From a virus: DNA of 64,000 nt. The notes under the pieces were generated by a model, which saw only the letters and a list, made by a program, of their open reading frames with translations, had not been told where the DNA came from and ran no database searches. How positions within the stretch are numbered: the first letter of the stretch is position 1; every line of letters starts with the position of its first letter. Made by a program: the position numbers and the translations under genes. The stretch spans positions 1 to 64,000 of IMG/VR virus record IMGVR_UViG_3300043464_002365. One strand, 5' to 3'. Below, in pieces: positions 7,601-16,492 of this stretch.

Positions 7601-10116
7601 CTAAGGCATCCGCAAAAATGGGCGACGTAGCAGGCGTCAAGGAGGCAATCGGAAACATGGAAGATCGAGTGCAAACTTATAAAAAACTTAAAGGAGAGCT
7701 TGATAAAGTAATTGGCGACGAGCATACTTATGGCTTTTACCGTGAAATCCCATCTGCATTGGCGGGAGAATTAATGTCGCTAGGCCTTATAGTAGAAAGT
7801 TCAATGAGAAAAGTCGGGGCCGGATATAAAGTTAAAATAGGCGACTTGCGGGACGCTTATAATTTAGCCACGAAAAATGTTTCCGAATTCAATAAGGCTA
7901 TTGATAGTTCTCAAGCACTTGTTGGTCAAGCACAGAAGAAAAATCAGCAGCTTAAGCAGCAAGGAGTCGTCACAGGAGCGGCGGAAAGCGATCCTAAAGC
8001 GTTAGCAAAAGCCGCAGAAGAAGCCCGCAAGCTTGCTGATGATAAGCGTAAGTACGAAGCTGATTTAATGAAGATTAGCTCTCAGCAAGCTATAAATTTA
8101 AATGAAATGGAGTTTGATCATTGGAAGAATCTACAACAGGCAAAATATGATTTTCTTGAAGCCGGTCAAAATGAATGGATGAGTAGAGAGCTGAAATTCC
8201 AACGCGATCTTCAAGCGATTGAAATTCGCAGAATTGAAGCAATTCGCAAAGCTCGCATTGAAACCGTAAAAGCGGAAACCGATGCGCAAGCAAGCGCTTA
8301 TGTAGCGGGAGATTCCGGCGTTGGCGGAGGTGCCGCTATGTTCGGCGCTACCGGGAGAGTGTTCAATGCTCCTGGCTGGGTGCATGGTCATTTCCAAAAC
8401 ATGAACCGAGAGGCATTGGTTCAAGACACTGTTGAAGTGGTAATGAAGCTTCTGCAGCAAGGCGTTAAGCCTGAATTGGGTAGCGGACAAAAATTCACTA
8501 CTGGAATGCAGCAAGCTCAAGTGGAGCAGCTAGTGCGTCGTGGCATTGCTTCGCATAAATCGTACGCGAGTGGAGTTGGGGCTATTGATGTGTTTGTTCC
8601 GCAGGGGACGCGAGTGCCAGTTGGCTTGTCAGGAGTAAGCAATCTCGGTGGCGCCGCTGGTGTTTCTGGGAATCTACCTCGTGGCACGCAATTAATGCAC
8701 CTCGATCCCAGCTCGCGCTCTGGAGCGACTGGTGCAGTGCCTGCTGGAGTGCCTGCTTCAAGAATAAGAGCAGAAGCGAAGAAGGATTACGCTTCGGCGC
8801 TTGCAAGTCAAGAAGCAATTAATGCGAAAGAAAAAGAAAATCTTGCCACTAAATATGCAAATATTCAGGCGCAGCAAGAGCTTAATGTTCTCATTCGAGA
8901 ATATACTGCTTCCATTATTCCCATAGAGCAGCAAAAGCTGGAAAACACTCTCTTGCAAAATCGTATTAATTTGATTTCATCCGGCGCGTTCGGGGATGCC
9001 CTCGAGACTGAACAGAAAATTGGCGAAGCCAGAGAAAAAGCTGCTCTTGGCGTGCAAATGGCCAACGCTCAAATCGATCAAAATAACAAGCTAGTGAAAG
9101 ATGGAATTATCAAACAAGAAGAGGCAGACAAGCTCAATGCTTCTCAAGTGGAAAAGATTAAGCAGCTCACTCAAGGGCTTGAAGCTTACATCCCATTGTT
9201 AAGAGAAAGGCTGAAGCTTGAGCAATCAAGCGCAGAAGCCACTTTGCGTGGTGAAATCACTCGCGCCACTCCCCTGGGAGGCATGGGACTTTCTGCTGGT
9301 TTTATTGGTCCTGCTAGCGATAGACTTGAGGAGGCGATTGGTCGTGGGGCTACACAAGATGAGGCGTCCCGTTTCGCCGAATTACAGAATCAACTCACTC
9401 TTCTTGAAACAAGAAACGAAGCCATCAAACAGTCCATTTATGGAATTGGCAGTGCTTTCGGAGAAGCCTTGACCATGGGCGTAGCGAGCCTCATTACTGG
9501 CACTGCCACTGCCAAGGAAGTGTTTGCAAGCTTCTTGCAAAGCGTAGGCCAAGCATTGTCTCAGGCAGCTTCGCAAATGATTGCCACTTACATCGCCATT
9601 GGTATTGCGAAACTGTTTGCTGGCCTTGGCGGAGGAGGGGGAAATCCAGCGGGTAGCGGAGGAGGTATTTCGGACAGTCTTCCTGGAATGCGTCAATACG
9701 CAGGAGGCTTTGGAGGAGGTGGAGCACCGGGCTCTATGCCGTTCGCACCGCCTGCATTTGCTAATGGCGGTATTGTTACAGGCCCCACGCTTAGCCTCAT
9801 CGGTGAAGGCAAGTATAACGAAGCAGTTGTACCCCTCCCTGATGGTCGTTCTATCCCTGTGCAGCTCGGTGGACGTTCTGCTCGTGACCTTATGGGCAAC
9901 GGCGCCCCCGGCATGCCTCAGGCGCCTTCTCTCAGCATGAAGTTTGAAACAACTAAGATCAATGGCGTAGAATACGTTAGCCGCGAACAATTAGAGCAGG
10001 CAATGGCAGAAACTCGCCGTGCCTCCATTGCAGGAGGCGCTCAACGAGGCATGTCAATGACTCTTGATAAGATTAAACAAAGCCCCTCCACTCGCTCTAG
10101 CATTGGTATTCGCTGA
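4666..10116 (+). CDS. Tail tape measure protein with embedded M23-like segment
   Basis: 1816 residues, which would predict a long tail. The N-terminal half is helical and Gln/Ala/Arg-rich; a Gly/Met-rich spacer lies near residues 480-540; hydrophobic segments near 840-960 (e.g. SAAIQIGRLLSLPIVGYLAS, VIGIALVAISALIAKFV) are the membrane-seeking part usual in these proteins; long coiled-coil stretches follow. Around residues 1225-1360 is a segment with HGHFQN, HKSYASGVGAIDVFVPQGTR and QLMHLDPSS, whose His/Asp spacing and 'GIDI-P-GT' look match M23-type peptidases, perhaps helping DNA entry through peptidoglycan. The Gly-rich C-terminal third is typical. It follows the chaperones and precedes minor tail genes. 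Confidence 0.9.
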   Translation: MAAQDAELKLKVSLDLGFFRQQLAGLGQAAAGYNLPVKVQFDRRSVQNELNALGANIRRRNYRLTVETNLSAEIAKADTLARKLGELSGKLKATRGGGGVAQGREAISQIEEVLRGGLSGRVFGIQKAQENIAKQAILSRLEKASLSKGGYNTAGLEKIIRDLGGTPTGGRKDLVAQAKKLVEESNGIADAVFENLKDLQMNLRPIRGQAQTSAARSMPNLNQMLDRIANLTENPRAAQRMLRMMPESRLTTDLVGAANRQAAFREQYGPQGFRLPGFGGAKAFDPLLKAIAKDFSDYTKTVNITDPWVGQIGDGIRRIVAVSAQAATATTKALPPVGGTTSPMSALERRLAQSRGALGTGGAAAGSLFTGRGLVNPGVSMLSPVGISGNYRQMAAALANQAANPVLAHRQIADIGFGGVPTAATGMSGEALNRALNQAFLQRRGLGIGGGQALPIFNAPGVAVQQNIPGMAYRMGGGGLGGSMGMFPSAGMMGPSSPLTINAQSSMFGGGGAMPPGGGGGGAGGMGGMGGFGRALGGVNLPGAGAIRELGGEFAFATQQVLLFGQAYKLLAFVQNFPAQVGEAVSQLQSFRNTLNSVTGSAEEAGDANEFILAAVEKYNIPLQSARDGFVKLFASMEPAGFAAGEIQNLFLGITKAAATYGLSADKVDRVNYAFAQMASKGQVMSEELKGQLGDVLPGAMSIFAEAAGFTGPDAIQKFNKALEDGVYKGGEMRKLLKNVADGMNKEFGPGAEGAAKTFQGSINRMQNAIKSFYESFEPAAISVLNQVAVPLVSTLKNITAGINAYFQGQTAATPEAQKFANALQVIVPVISGIAKNAAIVATQLGLMAGVFGSAAIQIGRLLSLPIVGYLASTYAQVLILTTAFNFLAKSAIGAAIVAISQFIAKGIVYAQVSLGMRVATQQTTVAMYQFGTAVQTVMIKTVIGIALVAISALIAKFVELQNAMASVSGQSRQMQDAAKASAKMGDVAGVKEAIGNMEDRVQTYKKLKGELDKVIGDEHTYGFYREIPSALAGELMSLGLIVESSMRKVGAGYKVKIGDLRDAYNLATKNVSEFNKAIDSSQALVGQAQKKNQQLKQQGVVTGAAESDPKALAKAAEEARKLADDKRKYEADLMKISSQQAINLNEMEFDHWKNLQQAKYDFLEAGQNEWMSRELKFQRDLQAIEIRRIEAIRKARIETVKAETDAQASAYVAGDSGVGGGAAMFGATGRVFNAPGWVHGHFQNMNREALVQDTVEVVMKLLQQGVKPELGSGQKFTTGMQQAQVEQLVRRGIASHKSYASGVGAIDVFVPQGTRVPVGLSGVSNLGGAAGVSGNLPRGTQLMHLDPSSRSGATGAVPAGVPASRIRAEAKKDYASALASQEAINAKEKENLATKYANIQAQQELNVLIREYTASIIPIEQQKLENTLLQNRINLISSGAFGDALETEQKIGEAREKAALGVQMANAQIDQNNKLVKDGIIKQEEADKLNASQVEKIKQLTQGLEAYIPLLRERLKLEQSSAEATLRGEITRATPLGGMGLSAGFIGPASDRLEEAIGRGATQDEASRFAELQNQLTLLETRNEAIKQSIYGIGSAFGEALTMGVASLITGTATAKEVFASFLQSVGQALSQAASQMIATYIAIGIAKLFAGLGGGGGNPAGSGGGISDSLPGMRQYAGGFGGGGAPGSMPFAPPAFANGGIVTGPTLSLIGEGKYNEAVVPLPDGRSIPVQLGGRSARDLMGNGAPGMPQAPSLSMKFETTKINGVEYVSREQLEQAMAETRRASIAGGAQRGMSMTLDKIKQSPSTRSSIGIR

Positions 10117-10511
10117 TGGCAGTTTTCCCTTCTATTCGCCCCACAGGGCGCTCTTATTCGCCAGGGCAATTTCCCACTAAAACTTATCGCGGACTTTCGG
10201 GGGCCACTGTTAAGCGAGTGTTTGGCAATCGTTCATTTGGGCATGCCATTGATCTTCAGTTTGAAAACATCAGCGACACAAACACGAAAGCTATTCTGGA
10301 TCACTACTACGGACAATTTGGAGGCTACGCTCGCTTCACTCTTCCTGACGCAGTATTTTCGGGCACATCCTCTGGATTGAAGGGTATTCTGCAAGCGCCC
10401 GCCAACATCCTCTGGGAATACGCTGAACCTCCGCAAGTCGAAAGTGTATTCAATGGGAGGAGCACTGTTACAGTGCGATTGATCGGCGAGCTTGACTATT
10501 CTGGCGTTTGA
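10116..10511 (+). CDS. Minor tail protein (gpM-like)
   Basis: 131 residues, TGATG overlap with the tape-measure gene. Contains a Phe/Tyr-rich beta core (HYYGQFGGYARFTLPD) and a C-terminal strand ending ELDYSGV. Position directly after the tape measure matches lambda gpM and related distal-tail adaptors. Assigned by synteny and beta-rich character. Confidence 0.65.
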   Translation: MAVFPSIRPTGRSYSPGQFPTKTYRGLSGATVKRVFGNRSFGHAIDLQFENISDTNTKAILDHYYGQFGGYARFTLPDAVFSGTSSGLKGILQAPANILWEYAEPPQVESVFNGRSTVTVRLIGELDYSGV

Positions 10512-10513
10512 TC

Positions 10514-11035
10514 ATGGCCACTACTACTGTTCACATTGCCAACTTTGCCTTCATTCAAACTGCAAACGGACGGAGCCATTACTATCAGAACTATTTCTTT
10601 GGCAAGGATTTTGCTGCCGTAGCAGTGCCTGGCACTGCTAGCCCCGCTTATCGCTTTGCTCCGTTTCGCGCGGAAGGAGCATTGGCCGCATTGAATGGAG
10701 ATAATAGCATTCTGCGCCTACTATTCCCCCATAGTGAATTTACCATTGCGATGGTAGAAGAGGGCAATGGCAATAGACTTAGCCAGCTTTCATTGAAGAC
10801 AGTGTGGATGGCAAGCACTGGTGACATTACAGACTACGCCTCTTATAGTCTTGCTTCTGCTACGGCGCAATACGAAGAGTTTTACGTGGGCGTGGGAGCT
10901 TCATTCGATGATACAACTGTTGAACTCAGATTTCGCTCTGCAATGGACAGTGTAGGAGCAAACTTTCCGCGCCGTACATTCACTTCCAAAAACGTCGGCA
11001 TTTTACCATTGAATGCAGAAGTGAGCTTGCGATGA
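10514..11035 (+). CDS. Minor tail protein (gpL/DUF1833-like)
   Basis: 173 residues from ATG 10514; a TTG six bases earlier overlaps the upstream stop and was not used. Beta-rich (VHIANFAFIQT, EFTIAMVEEGNG) with an Arg/Phe C-terminal region (NFPRRTFTSKNVG) like the end of gpL/DUF1833-type tail-tip proteins. Next gene overlaps by ATGA. In lambda gpL is a tail-tip protein that binds an iron-sulphur cluster; no Cys cluster is present here. Confidence 0.6.
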   Translation: MATTTVHIANFAFIQTANGRSHYYQNYFFGKDFAAVAVPGTASPAYRFAPFRAEGALAALNGDNSILRLLFPHSEFTIAMVEEGNGNRLSQLSLKTVWMASTGDITDYASYSLASATAQYEEFYVGVGASFDDTTVELRFRSAMDSVGANFPRRTFTSKNVGILPLNAEVSLR

Positions 11036-11427
11036 TTAACGATTTGATTGGCCTTTCTTACGAGCGCAGGGCTCGTTTTTGCGAAGGAGAAGGCAAGAGC
11101 GATTGTTTTATGCTGGTTTGCGAAGCAAGGCGTCGTCTTGGTCTTTATGATTACGAAGATGATTTTCGATGGGCATACGATAAATATGATTCTGGAAATT
11201 TGCCCATGAGGCGAATCATTAGATGGCTTTTTGAAAATGGCAAAAGGACAAAAGAGCGAGAAGACGGAAACGTAGCAATTCTTCTTCCAATGCCAGGCGG
11301 TGAAATAGCAGTTGGCGTGGCCTATGATGGTGGAATACTTACAGTTTCGCGGGGAGGGCGATCATACTGGTCGCCGTCTTTTCCATCCTTAAAGCTGTTT
11401 AAAATGCTGCCTGATATCAAAGAATGA
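11032..11427 (+). CDS. NlpC/P60-like tail-tip protein, apparently lacking the catalytic His
   Basis: 131 residues in the gpK position between gpL-like and gpJ-like genes. The N-terminus GLSYERRARFCEGEGKSDCFMLVCEARRR matches the NlpC/P60 start, where the Cys of 'DC' is the nucleophile. The region where the family carries its His (usually HVGI or similar) reads AVGVAYDGGILTVS and has no His, so peptidase activity is doubtful. It may be a structural plug derived from a peptidase. Overlaps both neighbours by ATGA. Confidence 0.65.
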   Translation: MINDLIGLSYERRARFCEGEGKSDCFMLVCEARRRLGLYDYEDDFRWAYDKYDSGNLPMRRIIRWLFENGKRTKEREDGNVAILLPMPGGEIAVGVAYDGGILTVSRGGRSYWSPSFPSLKLFKMLPDIKE

Positions 11428-14400
11428 GACGCCTCCTTCCCTACGAACGCGCTCTAATTGATGCTCTTCAAATTTCAGAAGAAGAATATTGGCAATTTTA
11501 TTTGGCGCGATTAAATTATCGCGATAGCAAAGAAGGCACCATCCTTGATGTACGCAATGGCCTAGAAGCGGGAACTATTGCCCTCATTCTCACCATTGTG
11601 GGCACCTTGGCGCAAGTGGGCGCCGCCTTGCTTGCACCAAAGCCTCAAGCTCCTGACCAAACAATGGGGCGACAGTCCCGAAATCAATTCTTTGCCCCAC
11701 GTTACGGCTTTAATTCCTTCCAAGAAGTGGCTCGCTATGGAGAGCCAGTCAATCTCATCTATACCAACATTGACGAGAACAAACTGGCAGGAGGCTTGCG
11801 CGTCAACACGTCTCTTGTTTGGTCTGCCGTTCATAGCTTTGGCACCAGTCAATACATGCAAATGCTTGCAGTGGTGGGCGCTGGCCCTATTCAAAGCTTT
11901 GCCTATGGCCGCACAGCGTTTGGCCAGACGCCATTAAGGGACTTGGCTTCTCAGCGCTACTTTCTTTACGCCAACGAAGGAGAAGGAAGGCTTTTCTTTG
12001 GCGACAAAAAGCTTCCTGGCGACTCTACTCTTGATCCTCTTTATACATCAAGCAGTGATTTAATTTGCAGTGTAATTGATAATGCCTACAACAGAACGCA
12101 AGGTTATAGTCAGGCATTTTCCCCTACCACTAGCTCATCATTAGGGCTGTATGATGTGGTTCCCTTGCGAGTGCAAGTGGAAGACAGAGATGATGAAGGC
12201 AAGTTAAAGCAGGATTCTCTTGGTATCAATGTTTCATCGGGACGAGGAGAATACTGGCCTTCTACATGGCCCACCACGGGAGTGCGCCCCTCTTTCCCTG
12301 CTGGTAATCAACTCACTATTATCTTTGAAGAGGATGATAAAAAACCCACCGATGGAGTAGAGAGAGCTGCTATTGACTTGCGCAGTGCGTACATTGGAAC
12401 CTTTGATTCAGCTAGTACTTATAAAATAGGCGCGGCAAAGTTTAAATTAATTTCCGATGATGTAAAAAATGGCAGTGATATTGAAGGCACGTTTATTTTT
12501 CAATGTTTTGAAAGCGGCGTGTTGTGCGAGGAGGATTATGCTACTCAACGTTACCAGCAAAATGAAGAAGACTTGCGCAGGCAGAAGCGTGAATTTGAAT
12601 CGGCAATTGAAACGTTAAACGCAGAAAAAGGTGCTGCTTTTGCTGAAAGGTTTAAAGGGCCTGGAGCCGATCGGATTGATGCGTTTGAGCGCGAATTAGA
12701 AGAGATTGATAATAACATTGAAAATGCCACTGCTATCCTCAAAGGTGACTTGAGTGGCACCGAGCTATTAAATGTTGTCAGAGACGAAGGTACATTTGGA
12801 GGAATTAGGCGCGACATTGAAACTTTAGAGGAACAGATTAAAAGATTAAACGATGAGATTGAGGCGTTACAAAACGAAATAGACCAGATAAGAGATACTC
12901 CAGCCAATCAAAGAACCAACTCACAGAAGAGACGACTCGATAGCGCAAGAGCTGAAAAAAATACAAAAATTGCAAACAAAAAAGAAAAGAGAATTGAACT
13001 CAGAGACCAATTTGCAAGACTTTCTACTCGTGCAATCGAGCAGGGTTTGTACGACAATAATAAAAATACCAACTTAAAAGAAGAGCGGCGTGCATTAAAA
13101 CAAAGGAAGCGTCGCCTTGAAAATCAGAGAGAAAAAATTGCGGCCACTGTTGAACGAGACTACGCGGCAGAGCAGGCAGCGCAAGCTGCATGGACAAGCC
13201 AATACAATTCTGCAAATAGTAATTTAAATAATACAATCAGGCTACTTAAAGACGAAGATTCCTGGAATGACTATTTCAACACGAAATGTATCGCCAAAGT
13301 GGATGAGATCAGATATGAAGCCGTCACAAAGTGCGAAGTAGTTAATTTTTCTTTTAAAGCTAAAATATTCCAGCGGATTCAGGGACGCATGAATAAATAT
13401 GCGGAAGTGGATCAACAGGGACACAAAGATAGCGACAATGGCGTCCGCAATCGCACCTCAATGTTTTGGCTCTGGTACAAAAAACCAACGGAAACGGAAT
13501 ACAAGCTTGTACCATACGTGTTTGGGGTGAGAAATGGGAAAGAGCTTGACTCCTATGTTAATTTAAGATTTGTTGCGCCTTCTAAGGAGAAATGGCAATT
13601 CAAGCTTGATCCAATTGTCGATCTTGCTGCTGAGCTGCGCACGCACAACTCTGGCAACGATATGCAGATGATTTATTTGCGAACCGCTGGTTATGGGGGA
13701 AGCATTGGCGGACAGCAGTTGTCTTTCGGGAATGGATTTTCGGTTGTTTATCGCGGAAGGAATCCTATAAGCACAATTCGTCGTCGACCGCCATTGAACC
13801 GCACTCCTAAATTTGTCGACGAATGGGGACTCTTTTCACTTCGTAGCGACACTCAGATTTCGTTCTCTTTTGAGAGCGGCCCGGAAATTACATTGGTAGC
13901 CGTTACGGAGCAGCAGAAGCAGCCCTTGACAAGTGATATTTACGATGGGATGTCAATGCTTGGTCTTAATATTTACAGCGGGCAAGGAGTGAGGGATTTG
14001 CGTACACTTAGCACATGGGTGAACAGAGGCAAGAAAGTAAGGAAGTTTTTAGACTTCAATGGTAGTTACGAAGACTCCCCTTCTAGCTCAACAAGTTATG
14101 CTCCTGAGATTTTTCTTGATACAGTGCTAGACGAAGAGAATGGCATCAAAGCTTATGCCAATATTAATGGAATTGACACAAAACAGCTCAGCATTTCTCA
14201 GGCTTTTTGCAAAAAAAATGAACTCTTCATGGACGGAGTGATTGCCGATCCAGGGGCTTGGCGAGAATTCTGGGCAGAAGCAGCTCCCTTTAGCCTGCTT
14301 GAATTTGCGCGCATTGGAGGAAGAGAAACACTAGTTCCCGCTGTGCCTTATGACAGTCTTTACCAAATTTCTAGACAGGTGCGCATTGAGGCTTTGTTTA

Positions 14401-15113
14401 ATCAGGGCAACATACTAGAGGACAGTTACAAGGAAGAGTTTCTTGACTATGGAGATAATACGCAGGACTTGATTGCCACAATTGTTTACAGAGACACGGC
14501 CAATGATAATGTGTTTCCCCAGAACACTAGCGTGCAAATTCACAAGAGTGACCCGGATTTTGTTGAAGCAAACAGTATTCGACAGACGTTTAATTTGTCT
14601 GCTTTTGTAAGCAGCAGAGAACAGGCTATTAAATATGGCAAATTACTTTGCCAGCAAAGACGCTTTTCTCGTCGAGCCATTGAATTCAAGACTTTCCCCA
14701 CTGAAAGCCCTGTTTCGCCTGGTTCATATATTTATGTGCAGCTTGATCAAAATCAATGGGACGACATTAGAAGTGGAATAGTAGAAGAAGATGGTCGTCT
14801 CAATATTCCACTAGCTGAAGATGCCGTAAATGGCTCCTATACAGTATTGCTTTACAACGGCCAAGACAGCCCAACCAAGCTTTCTTCTGTTTCTATTAGT
14901 GATAACCAGTCTTCGTCGCTAACCAGTTATGAGGGATGGCTTTTTGTGCTTGGCACTCAACTGACAACAAAGCGCGTCTTTCGCGTGACAGGAGTGTCCA
15001 TGGAAGAAGAAGGCGAAATTACAATCAGCGCCATTGAGCATCCATGTGATGAGAGTGGGGGCTCTACACTTTCCAAAATTGCTGACTTTGATGATGCTTT
15101 TGCCATTGACTAG
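11424..15113 (+). CDS. Tail tip / host specificity protein (gpI-gpJ-like fusion)
   Basis: 1229 residues. Residues about 45-70 form a hydrophobic segment (GTIALILTIVGTLAQVGAAL) followed by a Pro-rich linker, as in lambda gpI-type proteins, and the rest resembles gpJ-like tail hub and fibre-base proteins. Residues about 370-610 are strongly charged, heptad-like coiled coil (e.g. DIETLEEQIKRLNDEIEALQ), an insertion unusual for plain gpJ. The C-terminal part is beta-rich (SPGSYIYVQL, RVFRVTGVSMEEEGEIT), resembling the phage hub domain. It starts in an ATGA overlap. Likely forms the baseplate hub and contributes to adsorption. Confidence 0.75.
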   Translation: MRRLLPYERALIDALQISEEEYWQFYLARLNYRDSKEGTILDVRNGLEAGTIALILTIVGTLAQVGAALLAPKPQAPDQTMGRQSRNQFFAPRYGFNSFQEVARYGEPVNLIYTNIDENKLAGGLRVNTSLVWSAVHSFGTSQYMQMLAVVGAGPIQSFAYGRTAFGQTPLRDLASQRYFLYANEGEGRLFFGDKKLPGDSTLDPLYTSSSDLICSVIDNAYNRTQGYSQAFSPTTSSSLGLYDVVPLRVQVEDRDDEGKLKQDSLGINVSSGRGEYWPSTWPTTGVRPSFPAGNQLTIIFEEDDKKPTDGVERAAIDLRSAYIGTFDSASTYKIGAAKFKLISDDVKNGSDIEGTFIFQCFESGVLCEEDYATQRYQQNEEDLRRQKREFESAIETLNAEKGAAFAERFKGPGADRIDAFERELEEIDNNIENATAILKGDLSGTELLNVVRDEGTFGGIRRDIETLEEQIKRLNDEIEALQNEIDQIRDTPANQRTNSQKRRLDSARAEKNTKIANKKEKRIELRDQFARLSTRAIEQGLYDNNKNTNLKEERRALKQRKRRLENQREKIAATVERDYAAEQAAQAAWTSQYNSANSNLNNTIRLLKDEDSWNDYFNTKCIAKVDEIRYEAVTKCEVVNFSFKAKIFQRIQGRMNKYAEVDQQGHKDSDNGVRNRTSMFWLWYKKPTETEYKLVPYVFGVRNGKELDSYVNLRFVAPSKEKWQFKLDPIVDLAAELRTHNSGNDMQMIYLRTAGYGGSIGGQQLSFGNGFSVVYRGRNPISTIRRRPPLNRTPKFVDEWGLFSLRSDTQISFSFESGPEITLVAVTEQQKQPLTSDIYDGMSMLGLNIYSGQGVRDLRTLSTWVNRGKKVRKFLDFNGSYEDSPSSSTSYAPEIFLDTVLDEENGIKAYANINGIDTKQLSISQAFCKKNELFMDGVIADPGAWREFWAEAAPFSLLEFARIGGRETLVPAVPYDSLYQISRQVRIEALFNQGNILEDSYKEEFLDYGDNTQDLIATIVYRDTANDNVFPQNTSVQIHKSDPDFVEANSIRQTFNLSAFVSSREQAIKYGKLLCQQRRFSRRAIEFKTFPTESPVSPGSYIYVQLDQNQWDDIRSGIVEEDGRLNIPLAEDAVNGSYTVLLYNGQDSPTKLSSVSISDNQSSSLTSYEGWLFVLGTQLTTKRVFRVTGVSMEEEGEITISAIEHPCDESGGSTLSKIADFDDAFAID

Positions 15114-15158
15114 AGCTATTGCCAAATCTTGTTAGCATAAAGAAAAGCTTTTAAAGCA

Positions 15159-15566
15159 ATGCCTTTTTACACTGGTCGCACCGGCAAGTTGCGTCTTGGG
15201 GGAAGCGAGGTATCGAAGGTGCGCAACTGGACGCTAGATACGTCCGTGAACATGCTGGATACCACAGCGCTAGGGGACACTGCCAACACCTTCACTCCTG
15301 GGCTGTTTAGTGCTACGGGGAGCGCCACTTTGTCCTATTACAATGGCGACACGACGGACGTGACAAATCTTTTAGAAAGAATTACAAAAACTGGTGCCAT
15401 CACGGACACTGATGAAGTGGCTCTCACTTTTGAAGTGGGGAGCGATCAGCTTTTTATTGCTAATGCATTCATTAATAGCGCAAGTGTCACCTCGTCCACA
15501 GACGAACTTACCACAGTATCGTTTAATTTTACCATTAATGGACCGTTGACCACAGTAACCATTTAA
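15159..15566 (+). CDS. Tail tube-fold protein, first copy
   Basis: 135 residues: MPFYTGRTGKLRLGGSEV, then NWTLDTSVNMLDTTALGDT and FTPGLFSATGSATLSYY. This is the shape of gpV/TP901-type tube proteins (a strand pair, 'TT-LGD', then a 'G---SG' strand). Placed unusually far downstream, between the tail hub and the fibres. The next gene contains the same pattern in its second half, so the two look like relatives. It may be a distal tail ring or an alternative tube subunit. Confidence 0.65.
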   Translation: MPFYTGRTGKLRLGGSEVSKVRNWTLDTSVNMLDTTALGDTANTFTPGLFSATGSATLSYYNGDTTDVTNLLERITKTGAITDTDEVALTFEVGSDQLFIANAFINSASVTSSTDELTTVSFNFTINGPLTTVTI

Positions 15567-15588
15567 GACCAGAGAGTTAAATAATCCA

Positions 15589-16437
15589 ATGACTTTTTTT
15601 GTTGGCCATACTGGCGCAGTGAGGCTCCAAAGGGGAGGGGATAATCAGTTTGTCTCGTCAGTTGCCCCAGATGATATCAACACATCGCTAAATCGTTTTG
15701 GCTTTGATGGTGGCGATACAAATTTAATTACGGGAGATTTTGTCTCGTTTTCAACGGACGATGCTCGTGGGCTAGAGTTTTTAGCTTCTGCGCCAGAAGC
15801 CATTAGTGCATTTGTCCACATTAACGCAGCAGGTGGTGTAAGGCTATTTCATAACTTTGCTGACGCAATCAATAACAATCGTGCAGCGGAAATTTCTTTG
15901 TCTAGTTTTAGCGGCGAGCCGTTAAGCATTATCGTTGAAATTCAAGATACTCGACACAACACGCTTGGTTCTGTCACTTCTTTTCAAGTGAATACTGACA
16001 GGGCTGCTCTAGACACCACTAGTCTTAGCGATGTTTTCAGGCAGCAATATTCGGCTGGCCTTCTTAGCGGCGGCGGTAGCATTGAGTGCTTGTTTAGTTA
16101 TGAAACATTAAATGCAGAGGAGGTGCCTTTATTCCTTTTGCAGGTTATTAATCGCCTTGACGTGGGCAGTGCGTTTAAAGCACTGCTATCATTGTCTTCT
16201 GTTGAAAAAATTGCTTCTTTTACAGAGGAGGTTTACTACGACATTGAGGCTGTTGTCACCAGAGCTGGAGTGACGGTTACGGCGGATGCCCTTGTTGCTT
16301 GCTCTATTGACTTTGTAACCACTGGAGAGTTCAAGCTTGTAGTTGGCGCTCCGTCTGATTACATCCTTAAGGAGGATGACGACGCCATCTATCTTGAGCA
16401 AAGCCTTGATTACCTATTGCAGGAAGTAACAGACTGA
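15589..16437 (+). CDS. Tail tube-fold protein, second, enlarged copy
   Basis: 282 residues. Starts MTFFVGHTGAVRLQRGG, echoing the N-terminus of the preceding protein, and residues about 125-170 (VTSFQVNTDRAALDTTSLSD, then QQYSAGLLSGGGSIECLFSY) parallel that protein's LDTSVNMLDTTALGDT and PGLFSATGSATLSYY. The rest adds a beta-rich domain and an acidic tail (LKEDDDAIYLEQSLDYL). Probably a structural protein of the tail tip formed by duplication and growth of a tube gene. Confidence 0.6.
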   Translation: MTFFVGHTGAVRLQRGGDNQFVSSVAPDDINTSLNRFGFDGGDTNLITGDFVSFSTDDARGLEFLASAPEAISAFVHINAAGGVRLFHNFADAINNNRAAEISLSSFSGEPLSIIVEIQDTRHNTLGSVTSFQVNTDRAALDTTSLSDVFRQQYSAGLLSGGGSIECLFSYETLNAEEVPLFLLQVINRLDVGSAFKALLSLSSVEKIASFTEEVYYDIEAVVTRAGVTVTADALVACSIDFVTTGEFKLVVGAPSDYILKEDDDAIYLEQSLDYLLQEVTD

Positions 16438-16492
16438 CAATGGTAGCGGTGGTTTAAGATTAGACTATATCTAGAATTGAATCTGCTAAGCA